From assembly GCA_039819545.1 (NCBI GenBank), contig JBCBRS010000009.1, positions 1 to 64,000 on the forward strand: DNA of 64,000 nucleotides. Reading direction: 5' to 3'. The position numbers and the translations under genes were made by a program. Every line of letters starts with the position of its first letter. Position 1 is the first letter of the stretch. This document shows positions 17,996-26,354 of this stretch, in pieces. The notes under the pieces are model-generated. The model was not told where the DNA came from, made no database searches, and worked only from the letters and a program-made list of their open reading frames with translations. This DNA is from CALLPQ01 sp039819545 (GTDB lineage: Bacteria > Pseudomonadota > Alphaproteobacteria > Caulobacterales > Parvularculaceae).

Positions 17996-18681
17996 GAGCG
18001 TGCCCCCTGTTGAAAAGGCGCTGTAAAGCTTGTCGTCGACAGCGTTGGCGCGGATGATTCGGGGCGAGCCCTCGTTTCAAGACGCGCTGTTTCAAGGCGC
18101 GCCTGGCGTAGCTTCCAGATAAACTGCGCAGCATTGATCACATAGGTACCGTAAGCGAGGAGCGCGACGGTCATTTGTTGAGCCGGGGTCCCGATCCCAA
18201 AAATGAGGGCGCCAAGATAGGCCGTATGCAGCGCAATCACCAAAAATGAGAAAACATCTTCCCAGAAAAAAGCCGGGGCCAGCAAATACTGACCAAAGAC
18301 TTCTTTTTCCCACAGCGCGCCGGTTACCATAATCGTGTAAAGAGCGAGCGTTTTGATCAGTATGGAAAGGACCGCCACGTCATAACCCTGACCCGTGGCC
18401 AGATAGCGCGCCACCAGAAACAGACTGACCAGAAAAATCAAGAATTGCAGCGGTGCCAGAACGCCTTGAACCGGGGTCCAGATGCTTGCGTCACGGCGCT
18501 GGCGCTGGGCCCGGGTGTAAAGGGCTTTGGTGTTCGTGGATTTGCAGGGGACAGGTGCGCCGCTGTGAAGGCGGTCCGTGGCCGCCGCGTTAAGGTCGTG
18601 CTGACCTCCCCGGCTGGCGGTTTTGACATCGCGAAAAGTGGGCTTTTTGCTTGCCTGATCGTGTCGTGAGTGTTCACCCAT
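17992..18681 (-). CDS. bchF: 2-vinyl bacteriochlorophyllide hydratase BchF, with N-terminal extension
   Basis: Hydrates the C3 vinyl group towards the acetyl group of bacteriochlorophyll a. 229 residues. The family core begins about residue 52 (ALYTRAQRQRRD) and contains WTPVQGVLAPLQFLIFLVS, WEKEVFGQYLLAP and FFWEDVFSF (about 70-145), with four membrane helices. I see no good start near the core, so a polar extension of about 50 residues seems real; the core alone would be close to the usual 160-180 residues. It is the first gene of the 15-kb operon, and two PpsR-type boxes lie 30-63 bases upstream. Confidence 0.9.
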   Translation of the reverse strand: MGEHSRHDQASKKPTFRDVKTASRGGQHDLNAAATDRLHSGAPVPCKSTNTKALYTRAQRQRRDASIWTPVQGVLAPLQFLIFLVSLFLVARYLATGQGYDVAVLSILIKTLALYTIMVTGALWEKEVFGQYLLAPAFFWEDVFSFLVIALHTAYLGALIFGIGTPAQQMTVALLAYGTYVINAAQFIWKLRQARLETARLETRARPESSAPTLSTTSFTAPFQQGARS

Positions 18682-18710
18682 AAGCCAACGGTATCGGTGT
18701 TGGAAATAGG

Positions 18711-18728
18711 TGTCAACTCAAATTGACG
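18711..18728. promoter_or_regulatory. PpsR/CrtJ-type box, bchF promoter, proximal
   Basis: TGTCAACTCAAATTGACG fits the PpsR consensus TGT-N12-ACA with one mismatch in the last half-site (ACG), and has the common inner TCAA/TTGA symmetry. It lies 30 bases before the bchF start and would overlap any promoter for bchF, fitting aerobic or high-light repression. Confidence 0.75.
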
Positions 18729-18744
18729 TCTAGTTATGTTGACA
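18727..18744. promoter_or_regulatory. PpsR/CrtJ-type box, bchF promoter, distal
   Basis: CGTCTAGTTATGTTGACA is a second TGT-N12-ACA-like site with one strong half (TTGACA) and one weak half (CGT). It overlaps the proximal site by two bases. Paired PpsR sites are usual at bch and puc promoters because the protein binds as a tetramer. The TTGACA on the plus strand could also serve as a -35 element for rightward transcription. Confidence 0.55.
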
Positions 18745-19623
18745 GTTTTTGCCTATGTGCTAGCGTCCTTACATGGTCAGTCAGACGCGTTTGTGGCTTG
18801 ATGAATAGATCATAGGATGTCCGATGATGGGATGCCCAGCGCGGGGCCCCATTGGGAAATTGCGAAGGGGTTCGTGTGGTGATGTTCAGTATGTCTCACC
18901 AATATGCGCCCCAATGACCACAAGGTGGGTGGCCTGAAGACCGATAGCCTAAGCAACGGAACGAAGCGGCCTAATCAGGCCGCGAAGGTGAAGACAGACG
19001 ACGAGAGGCGATAGCGAGCGGCGGTGGAGTAGGCAGTTTTGCCCAGAAGAGCGACTATATACGTGCGCGGCGACTGTGCGCATTATGACTGCAGAAATGC
19101 GCATATATGTGAGCATATGAAAATAAGGATGACGACCTGACCAGTTATTGCCGCATGGGATGGTATTAGAAAAAAGAAACACGACAATTTCCTATCGACG
19201 CCAAACAAATTGTGGCACGGTAGGCAAGTTGGGATAAAAAAAGGAAAAAATCTGCAACCAAAAGTATTTAGGCCGCGAGCGGGAATGGTATGTGAGGATC
19301 ACATCTTTGATCTAGCGTTAACGTCTGACACGACCGACTGACCCTTGAGGCTTAGAAATAATGGCCCGCAAACAACGGCTCTGAAAACAACGGCTCGGAA
19401 ATCGGTAGCCCGAAATTTCGGCCAGAGACTTAGACAAAGCTTGGATGAGTGGGCCAAACAGCGGGCCCAAAAACCCGGGCGCACACGAAAGCAAGGATTG
19501 CCGAAACCCCCGACAAAAAGAACGCCGACGAGATGAACGCCGATACGGCCGCGCCTCTAAAAAGGGGGCACAGCCGAAAATGAACACCGCATTGCGCGGC
19601 ACAACACTGATCGGAAGTGACCG
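18745..19623. other. 880-base stretch without a recognisable gene
   Basis: Visibly AT-richer than the genes on either side, with tracts such as those around 19090-19120 and 19230-19260. Short frames here (for example 19345-19536) have no recognisable domain and no ribosome site. The 12-mer AAACAACGGCTC is repeated near 19369 and 19385. It separates bchF from aerR, a junction where other PGC blocks often lie. A long untranslated leader for aerR, a lost gene or a rearrangement scar are all possible. Confidence 0.5.
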
Positions 19624-20562
19624 ATGACAGATCAAGACGGCACAACCCCGAATAATCCGTTGGCGGACCCCAGCGCCCTGCACCCGGATCGTGTGACATC
19701 TGGACTTCGAGACGGCGTACATTTCGGGTATGCTAACCCAGACAATCCTGGCGCCATATCACCGCTCACGGCGGCCGGGCGTCAGGCGCTCAAATCAACC
19801 GTCGAAGGCGACTTTATTCCGAGGCTAATGTTGTCTCATTCTGTGCCACCTCAATCGGATGCCGCGCATGGCGGCTTGGTCTCGGGCGCGATTGGCGTCG
19901 CCGACGAGGACGTGGTGACTTTCAACACTCTTATTTTGAATGACGCCGATACCGAAGCGCTCGGCTTTGTTGATCTGCTCTTGGCGCGCGGGATTCCCAT
20001 AGAAACGATCTATACTGACCTGTTTGCGGTGTGCGCTCGGCGCCTGGGGGAAATGTGGGAAGCTGATATTTGCAGCTTTGCCGAAGTCACCCTGGGGCTT
20101 TGTCGGTTGCATGAATTGCTTCGCGCGCAGGGCTCAACGTATGACCTGTCTTTTGGTGGCCTTAACGATAAGCCTTCGATCCTGCTGGGAACATTGGATG
20201 GCGACAATCATATATTCGGGATCGCGATCGTTGCGGAGTTTTTCCGCCGTGCCCAGTGGCGGGTGCAATGTGCGCCCGGGAGTGATCACGAGGAACTGAC
20301 TGATTATCTGCGTGATCAGGACGTGGATATTCTCGGGCTTTCTTTATCGGGGGTCACGCCGGAAAAAGCCATGAGGCAACAGATAAGCACCATTCGAAAA
20401 CAGTCGCGCAACACGGATTTGCGCATCATGGTGGGTGGCCCCGTTGTGGCGAATGATCCGAGTATTATCGCGCGAATCGGCGCAGATGACGGTTCCGCAA
20501 ACGCTCGCACAGCGCCTTCACGGGCCGCCAGCCTGGTGGCTGCGCGCGTCAGACATAGCTAA
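19624..20562 (+). CDS. ppaA: AerR/PpaA-type cobalamin-binding antirepressor
   Basis: 312 residues with the B12-binding pattern of AerR/PpaA: DNHIFG (194-199, base ligand H196), SLS (240-242) and GG (271-272), after a helical cap with WEADICSFAEVT (145-156). In Rhodobacter the protein binds cobalamin and antagonises CrtJ/PpsR in a light-dependent way. It stands directly before ppsR (36 bases), the conserved arrangement. The first 60 residues are polar and variable. Because it lies next to its target regulator and no other gene uses this domain here, the assignment is firm; aerR and ppaA are names for the same gene type. Confidence 0.92.
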   Translation: MTDQDGTTPNNPLADPSALHPDRVTSGLRDGVHFGYANPDNPGAISPLTAAGRQALKSTVEGDFIPRLMLSHSVPPQSDAAHGGLVSGAIGVADEDVVTFNTLILNDADTEALGFVDLLLARGIPIETIYTDLFAVCARRLGEMWEADICSFAEVTLGLCRLHELLRAQGSTYDLSFGGLNDKPSILLGTLDGDNHIFGIAIVAEFFRRAQWRVQCAPGSDHEELTDYLRDQDVDILGLSLSGVTPEKAMRQQISTIRKQSRNTDLRIMVGGPVVANDPSIIARIGADDGSANARTAPSRAASLVAARVRHS

Positions 20563-20598
20563 GAAAAGCGGAGAGATGAACGCGGGCCCCGCGTTTTT

Positions 20599-22212
20599 GT
20601 GAATTTGGATGTGATGATGGATGTAGCAGAGTCTCCACAAAAAGACGTCCTTGCTTTCAAAAACTCCAAGAAGTTCCTTGCCGATTTGGATGCAGCGGTC
20701 ACGGCCGACATCATCGCGTCTGCGGCCGATGTCGCCCTTCTGGTGGAAGGGGGCATCATCCGCGATGTGGCGCTTGGCAACCCGGAACTGATTGCAGAAG
20801 GGTATGGAAAATCCTGGCGGGGCAAACATTGGGCGGAAACCGTTACCGTCGAAAGCAAAGTCAAAATTAACGACCTGCTCCGGGCTATCGATCCGTGTTT
20901 GTCAGAAACACCTGCGAAAGCCAGCGCCAAGGTCGCGGCAAAATCAACGGCACTATCATCCGCATCAAGATCACGGGCAACGCAGAAACCTACCGGTAAA
21001 GGCGAGCGACAAAAACCTGTCGCCCGCGGTTCGGCGTCCGCCAAATCCGACCCAAAGTCACAGGCCAGACCGAGTGAACAAAAAGCTTTGTGGCGCCAGG
21101 TCAATCATGCCTCGCAGCGCGGTATCGACGTTCCTATCAAATACACCGTTGTGCGCACCAATGTTGACGGTCGGTTGATTGCCCTTGGCCGCGATTTGCG
21201 GTCGGTTTCCGCCATTCAGCAGCGTCTTGTCGAAACCCACCAAAATCTTGAACGCGAATATGCGCGCATGCGTGAAACCGAAGCGCGCTATCGATTGTTG
21301 TTTGATGCCACGGCCGAAGCGGTGATGGTTGTCTCTGCCGATGGGCTGCGCATTGAAGAAGTAAACCCGGCGGCGCGGCGCCTGTGGGGCTGGACAGGCA
21401 AACCGCCCGTGGGCCAACGTCTGGACCGGTTTGTGCCCGCAGGCGAGCAAAACCAGATCGAGCAATTGCTGCGCGACGTTCGGGAAAAAGGCCGTGCCCA
21501 GACAAAGGCAATCACCGTTGGCGAGGACAATAGCTGTATACTGATCGCCTCTGCATTCCGCCAGGATGATGCGGTCCGGGTGATCATCCGTATGGTGCCA
21601 AAAGATCAAAATAGTGCACCCATAGAGGACACCGCAGATCCCTTCGAGATTGCCCGCGATCTTCCTGATGGGCTCGTGGTCACCAACGCTGACTTGCGCA
21701 TCATCGCGGCCAATGGTGCGTTTTTGAAGATGACCAGCCTGACCGGCCATGGCCAGGCCGAAGGGGAGGGGCTTCTTAATTGGCTGGGGCGGTCGTCAAC
21801 CGAATTAAACGTCCTGGTTTCAACCCTGAAAACGCACGGGGCAGTACGCAATTTTTCCACCGTGTTGCGGGACCGGTTCGGGGTTGAGGACGAAGTTGAG
21901 TTGTCCGCAGTTTCGGCGCCGGATGATGGGCCGGTGTCCTATTGTTTCTCCGTGCGCTCGGTTGCACGCCGGATGGAGGCTGGCCCGCGTCTGGGCGAAG
22001 CGCTCCCCAGTACGGTAGAACAGGTTACGGGTCTCGTCGGGCGCATGCCCTTGCGCGATATCGTGCGCGAATCAACAGACCTGATCGAAAAACTCTGTAT
22101 AGAGACAGCCCTCGATCTTGCCGGAGATAACCGCGTGTCGGCGGCAGACATTCTCGGTCTTAGCCGCCAGGGCCTCTATTCAAAACTCAAACGATTTAAT
22201 ATTGGCGATTAA
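20599..22212 (+). CDS. ppsR: Photosynthesis gene repressor PpsR/CrtJ, with an insertion in the N-terminal domain
   Basis: 537 residues from GTG 20599; ATGs at 20614 and 20617 are alternative starts, and the nearest purine-rich ribosome site (GGAGAG, 20569) is too far for any of them. Order: N-terminal PAS-like domain (about 20-200), coiled linker, PAS1 (about 225-335), PAS2 (about 350-455) and a Fis-type helix-turn-helix (about 495-533, DILGLSRQGLYSKLKRF). C500 in the HTH corresponds to the redox cysteine of CrtJ; C313 and C449 lie in the PAS domains. Residues about 103-162 form a Lys/Ala/Ser-rich, low-complexity insertion that splits the N domain before WRQVNH. Expected targets in the window are the TGT-N12-ACA boxes near bchF and bchG. 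Confidence 0.94.
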   Translation: MNLDVMMDVAESPQKDVLAFKNSKKFLADLDAAVTADIIASAADVALLVEGGIIRDVALGNPELIAEGYGKSWRGKHWAETVTVESKVKINDLLRAIDPCLSETPAKASAKVAAKSTALSSASRSRATQKPTGKGERQKPVARGSASAKSDPKSQARPSEQKALWRQVNHASQRGIDVPIKYTVVRTNVDGRLIALGRDLRSVSAIQQRLVETHQNLEREYARMRETEARYRLLFDATAEAVMVVSADGLRIEEVNPAARRLWGWTGKPPVGQRLDRFVPAGEQNQIEQLLRDVREKGRAQTKAITVGEDNSCILIASAFRQDDAVRVIIRMVPKDQNSAPIEDTADPFEIARDLPDGLVVTNADLRIIAANGAFLKMTSLTGHGQAEGEGLLNWLGRSSTELNVLVSTLKTHGAVRNFSTVLRDRFGVEDEVELSAVSAPDDGPVSYCFSVRSVARRMEAGPRLGEALPSTVEQVTGLVGRMPLRDIVRESTDLIEKLCIETALDLAGDNRVSAADILGLSRQGLYSKLKRFNIGD

Positions 22213-22315
22213 GCCCCGCCGGGCGCGCTGCGCGCGTTCAATGCCCGAGAAGAATTCCGTGTGCGGGGACCTGATCTGGGGCCTGTCTCGAAAACGTCGG
22301 CGGGTATTTGAATGG

Positions 22316-22541
22316 ATCTCGGTTCTGCGCCGTAGCTTGACTGAGAATACGAATTCTTTTTCCGATACATACACCGTGTCCCCGGGCGAAGACCCGGGGC
22401 CTCCCAGTTTGGGTACGCAGGATGCATCAACAGATCCCGGGTCGGCGCTACGCTTGCCCGGGAATACGGATTCTTTTTTCGATACATACACCGTGTCCCC
22501 GGGCGAAGACCCGGGGCCTCCCAGTTTGGGGACGCACGCCT
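22316..22541. repeat. Tandem pair of GC-rich hairpin repeats
   Basis: Two units with a 117-base period. The best-conserved 75-base parts are 22345-22419 and 22462-22536. Each contains a perfect 7-bp stem CCCCGGG/CCCGGGG around the loop CGAAGA. Parts of the unit recur at 31601-31640 (inverted) and 54250-54350, so it is a dispersed intergenic family. Frames running through it give only repeat-derived peptides. It is not a CRISPR: there are two long copies and no spacer series. Confidence 0.85.
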
Positions 22542-22859
22542 GATACCTTCATCAAGAAACAATTACTGAAGATGCCGACATCAATTTAATAAAATACAAC
22601 ACGCCTGAGGTGGTAAAAAAGTGTTTGTGCACTGCACAACTGGCTTGCCTTCCCACATCACAATCGCGTGCACGCGTATCCCATTGGTCTGATCGATAGT
22701 CCGCTTTGTGATTATCGATGCGTTCGCATCTACCGTTCGTCATTTTCATTTGATAAGTCAAAACGTGCGGCCGCTTCTGCTCTCCTCTCCCAGGTTGGTG
22801 CTGTTTGTCATCACCAAGTCCGAAGCGGCCCACCAGAAATGATCTGCGAAGGAAACAAC
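22542..22859. other. katG upstream region
   Basis: 318 bases between the repeat and katG. The frame upstream of the chosen katG start is open but has no similarity to KatG. The only clear signal is a 15-base palindrome at 22625-22639. Confidence 0.4.
22625..22639. promoter_or_regulatory. Perfect inverted repeat upstream of katG
   Basis: TTGTGCACTGCACAA has 7-base arms around one central base and sits 221 bases before the katG ATG. It looks like a dimeric repressor or activator site. It does not match TGT-N12-ACA (spacing 11) and is not a classic OxyR site, so the regulator is unknown. Confidence 0.4.
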
Positions 22860-25187
22860 ATGATGAAAACGTCCCTAGGCCTAAAAGTGGTAAGCGTTTC
22901 TGTGCTGGCACTGGCCGTTGCCGCCTGCGGGAGCGAAAGCCGTTCAATCGACGGTGCGAATTCCGCTCAGGCGCAAACCCCCGAAGCAACGGTCGCGGCA
23001 AGTGAAACTGCAACGGCAGACTACGCGCCTGCAACTGACACAAAAGATGTGCGGCGCACCGCGCGCACAAAACGTGATTGGTGGCCGGAGCAACTGGACC
23101 TCACCCAACTTCGACAGAATGCGGCGGATCATGATCCGGCCTCTGACTTTGATTATGCCGAAGCCTTTAATGCGCTCGACCTTGAGGCGGTGAAGGCCGA
23201 TGTCAAAACGGCCATGCGCACCTCGCAGGATTGGTGGCCGGCTGATTATGGGCATTACGGTCCGTTTTTTATTCGCATGGCCTGGCACAGTGCCGGGACC
23301 TATCGCATCTCCGATGGTCGTGGCGGCGCGGGCGCGGGCCAACAGCGGTTTGAGCCGTTGAATAGCTGGCCTGACAACACCAATCTTGACAAAGCCCAAC
23401 GGCTTCTGTGGCCAATCAAACAGAAATATGGCCGCTCGATTTCCTGGGCTGACCTGATGGTCCTTACCGGGACGGTTGCCATGGAAGATATGGGCTTCAA
23501 GACCTTCGGATTTGCCGGTGGCCGAGAAGACGCGTGGGAACCTGATCTTGTTTATTGGGGTCCGGAAAATGAGTTCCTTGCCGATCAGCGTTATAGCGGC
23601 GACCGCAAGCTGCAAAAATCATTGGCGGCAGTGCAGATGGGTCTGATTTATGTGAACCCGGAAGGTCCGAACGGCACACCAGACCCCGTGGCGGCGGCGA
23701 AAGACATTCGCGAGACCTTCGGGCGCATGGCCATGAATGATGAGGAAACGGTGGCGCTCATTGCCGGGGGGCATACCTTTGGTAAGGCCCACGGTGCCAA
23801 AAGCCCTGCCGACTGCGTGGGCCCGGAACCGGCGGGTGCAACGCTGGAAGAACAGGGTCTCGGCTGGAAAAATACATGCGGCACCGGCAAGGGTGCCGAC
23901 ACGATCACCAGCGGCCTGGAAGGCAGCTGGACCGCCAATCCTGCCCAGTGGACGCACGAATATCTTACCAATCTGTTCTCGTACGAATGGAAACAGACGC
24001 GTAGTCCCGCTGGCGCCATTCAGTGGATACCCACCGCGGAAGGCACAAGCGAGCTGACCCCTGATGCCCATGATCCCGACAAGCGTCACGCACCGATCAT
24101 GTTCACAACCGATCTGTCGCTGAAATTCGATCCGGCTTACCGGGAAATCTCAGAGCGGTTTCTGGAAAACCCCGAAGCCTTTGAAGATGCCTTTGCCCGC
24201 GCATGGTTCAAGTTGACCCACCGCGATATGGGGCCAAAGGCGCGCTATCTGGGTACGGATGTACCGGCGGACGATCTGATCTGGCAGGACCCAATTCCGG
24301 CGGTTGATCACACACTGATCAATGGCCGCGATGTCAAAGCGCTGAAAGCGGCAGTCCTTGATACCGACCTGAGCGTGTCCGACCTCGTGCGCACCGCCTG
24401 GGCGTCGGCATCAACCTACCGCGATACGGATAAGCGCGGCGGGGCCAACGGGGCGCGGATACGTCTCGCGCCGCAACGCGGCTGGGCCGTCAACGACCCG
24501 GAAGCGCTGGGCCCTGTTCTCACCACACTCGCAGAGGTGCAGTCGAGCTTCAATGATCGTCAGCGTGGGGACAAACGCGTGTCCATGAGCGATCTCATTG
24601 TTCTTGGCGGTGCTGCGGCGATTGAAAAGGCGGCTGCCGATGCGGGCTATGAGGTGACGGTGCCGTTTACGCCGGGTCGCGGTGACGCCACTGATGCGCA
24701 TACTGATGCGGCCTCCTTTGCTGTACTGGAGCCCAAGAGCGACGGCTTTCGTAATTATCTCGGCGCAGCGGATGGCTCCCCAGCCGAAGCGTTGCTCGAC
24801 CGCGCAGACCTCCTCAATCTGAGCGTGTCCGACATGACCGTCCTGGTTGGCGGTATGCGGGCCCTTGGCGCCAACGCTGGCGGGGCCAAGCACGGCGTCC
24901 TGACCGACAAGCCGGGTACACTGAGCAATGACTTCTTTGTCAATCTGCTCGGTATGGAAACGCGCTGGCAACCGGCGAAAGACACCGCATATGTCTATGA
25001 AGGCTATGATCGGACCAGCGGTGACATGAAATGGACCGCAACCGAGGTTGACCTGATGTTCGGCTCCAATTCCGAACTGCGGGCGGTGGCAGAAGCCTAC
25101 GCCTATGCCGATGCAGGCGAAGCGTTTGTGGATGATTTTGTGGCCGCCTGGACGCGGGTCATGCGCAATGACCGGTTTGACCTCTAG
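22860..25187 (+). CDS. katG: Catalase-peroxidase KatG with lipoprotein signal peptide
   Basis: 775 residues from the ATG at 22860, which has AAGGA about 6 bases upstream. The N-terminus is a signal peptide ending in the lipobox AVAAC (C23), followed by Gly, so the enzyme is predicted to be secreted and lipid-anchored, probably to the outer membrane; ordinary KatG is cytoplasmic. A polar tether of about 50 residues leads into the catalytic domain. Distal R139, W142 and H143 (RMAWHSAGTYR), Y264, M290 and proximal H305 (GGHTFGKAHG) are all present, including the Trp-Tyr-Met adduct needed for catalase activity. The second, heme-free repeat follows. It removes H2O2. The place between ppsR and bchG suggests protection of the photosynthetic membrane. 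Confidence 0.93.
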   Translation: MMKTSLGLKVVSVSVLALAVAACGSESRSIDGANSAQAQTPEATVAASETATADYAPATDTKDVRRTARTKRDWWPEQLDLTQLRQNAADHDPASDFDYAEAFNALDLEAVKADVKTAMRTSQDWWPADYGHYGPFFIRMAWHSAGTYRISDGRGGAGAGQQRFEPLNSWPDNTNLDKAQRLLWPIKQKYGRSISWADLMVLTGTVAMEDMGFKTFGFAGGREDAWEPDLVYWGPENEFLADQRYSGDRKLQKSLAAVQMGLIYVNPEGPNGTPDPVAAAKDIRETFGRMAMNDEETVALIAGGHTFGKAHGAKSPADCVGPEPAGATLEEQGLGWKNTCGTGKGADTITSGLEGSWTANPAQWTHEYLTNLFSYEWKQTRSPAGAIQWIPTAEGTSELTPDAHDPDKRHAPIMFTTDLSLKFDPAYREISERFLENPEAFEDAFARAWFKLTHRDMGPKARYLGTDVPADDLIWQDPIPAVDHTLINGRDVKALKAAVLDTDLSVSDLVRTAWASASTYRDTDKRGGANGARIRLAPQRGWAVNDPEALGPVLTTLAEVQSSFNDRQRGDKRVSMSDLIVLGGAAAIEKAAADAGYEVTVPFTPGRGDATDAHTDAASFAVLEPKSDGFRNYLGAADGSPAEALLDRADLLNLSVSDMTVLVGGMRALGANAGGAKHGVLTDKPGTLSNDFFVNLLGMETRWQPAKDTAYVYEGYDRTSGDMKWTATEVDLMFGSNSELRAVAEAYAYADAGEAFVDDFVAAWTRVMRNDRFDL

Positions 25188-25220
25188 GGGCAACGACTGA
25201 TCAAGATAGACAATCCATAG

Positions 25221-25238
25221 TGTCAATTTGAATTGACA
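25221..25238. promoter_or_regulatory. Perfect PpsR/CrtJ box upstream of bchG
   Basis: TGTCAATTTGAATTGACA matches TGT-N12-ACA exactly and is almost fully palindromic. It ends 29 bases before the bchG ATG and 33 bases after the katG stop, so bchG and the genes behind it appear to have their own PpsR-repressed promoter. Confidence 0.85.
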
Positions 25239-25267
25239 GTTTGAGGGGCTGGCCATACCTTAACACG

Positions 25268-26272
25268 ATGGCCAGCCCCTCTTCGCATTCCCCGTCTGCC
25301 AGTCCCGGATTAGCGACGCCAGCGCTTTCGCCCGCTGGCAAGGAGCGACGCCAAACGGCACGCCAAAATCCCAACACCGTTCCCTCGCCGGGTGCCGTTA
25401 CCGAGCTTTTCAAGCCCGTCACCTGGTTTGCGGCCATGTGGGCCTTTATGTGCGGCGTCGTCTCATCAGGCGTGCCGATTTTTGACTCCTATAATTGGGC
25501 GTTGATGCTGGCGGGTATGATGCTCGCGGGGCCCATGGTGTGCGCGGCCAGCCAGGCAGTTAATGACTGGTATGATCGCTATGTGGATGCCATCAACGAG
25601 CCCGGTCGACCGATTCCATCGGGGCGTATTCCTGGGCGCTGGGGACTTTATATTGCCATTGGCTGGTCCGCGATCTCGCTTGGTTTTGGCCTGGCGCTGG
25701 GTCTGTGGGCATTTGCGGCAACGCTGGTGGCGGTCGCGCTCGCCTGGGCTTATTCAGCGCCGCCCCTGCGCCTCAAACTGAATGGTTGGTGGGGCAATGC
25801 GGCGGTGGGTTTGTCCTATGAGGGCATAGCCTGGTTTACCGGTGCCGCCGTGATGCTGGGCACGTTGCCGCCTGCGCTCGTGATTATCCTTGCTCTTCTT
25901 TATTCCATTGGCGCCCACGGGATCATGACCCTCAACGACTTCAAGGCGATTGAAGGTGATATCAAGCTGGGAGTCCGGTCCCTGCCGGTACAGTTGGGAC
26001 CGGCGCGTGCCGCCCGGCTGGCCTGCGCCGTGATGACGATCCCCCAGCTCGCGGTGATCGCAATTCTCATTGGGCTTGATCGGCCTTTCCATGCGTTGGG
26101 CGTGGGCGCACTCGTCCTTATCCAGATCTTCCTGATGCGCATTTTCCTCGCCGACCCGCGGGCAAAAGCACCCTGGTATAACGCAACGGGCACCAGTCTC
26201 TATGTGCTCGGCATGCTGGTCTCGGCGTTCGCGGTGCGCGGCCTTGATGGACCGTTTTTTCTATTCGCATGA
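25268..26272 (+). CDS. bchG: Bacteriochlorophyll synthase (prenyltransferase)
   Basis: Attaches geranylgeranyl or phytyl diphosphate to bacteriochlorophyllide a. 334 residues from the ATG at 25268; a TTG at 25241 would place the start within a few bases of the PpsR box and is less likely. The UbiA-family Mg-diphosphate motif NDWYDRYVD is at 99-107, followed by NEPGRPIPSG. A second Asp-rich motif is LNDFKAIEGD (about 222-231). About nine membrane helices. The first 45 residues are a polar extension. It begins the block bchG, PucC-like, bchP, as in Rhodobacter. Confidence 0.96.
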   Translation: MASPSSHSPSASPGLATPALSPAGKERRQTARQNPNTVPSPGAVTELFKPVTWFAAMWAFMCGVVSSGVPIFDSYNWALMLAGMMLAGPMVCAASQAVNDWYDRYVDAINEPGRPIPSGRIPGRWGLYIAIGWSAISLGFGLALGLWAFAATLVAVALAWAYSAPPLRLKLNGWWGNAAVGLSYEGIAWFTGAAVMLGTLPPALVIILALLYSIGAHGIMTLNDFKAIEGDIKLGVRSLPVQLGPARAARLACAVMTIPQLAVIAILIGLDRPFHALGVGALVLIQIFLMRIFLADPRAKAPWYNATGTSLYVLGMLVSAFAVRGLDGPFFLFA

Positions 26273-26354
26273 ATACCGATGCTCGCAGGGTAAGGCACAA
26301 AACCAGAGCGCTTAGATTTGGAAGGCAAGACAAGGAAGGCACCGGAGAGACCCT

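Noticed and set aside
19345..19536. 63-codon basic frame before aerR
   Set aside because: No ribosome site, no recognised domain, and overlapped by several equally long frames on the other strand.
22316..22541. Possible CRISPR array
   Set aside because: Only two copies of 75 bases or more, 117-base period, copies elsewhere in the window and no cas genes.
22118..22543. Open frame through the repeats after ppsR
   Set aside because: It overlaps the ppsR end and codes for a peptide repeated in step with the DNA repeat; no ribosome site. The frame follows from the repeat, not from a gene.
22623..22638. PpsR box upstream of katG
   Set aside because: TGT and ACA are separated by 11, not 12, bases; the symmetry is better explained by the 15-base palindrome.
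22668..22859. Longer katG start
   Set aside because: The 64 extra codons have no similarity to KatG and no ribosome site; the ATG at 22860 has both a ribosome site and a coherent signal peptide.
24411..25256. 281-codon frame opposite katG
   Set aside because: Antisense shadow of a conserved gene; no domain and no ribosome site seen.
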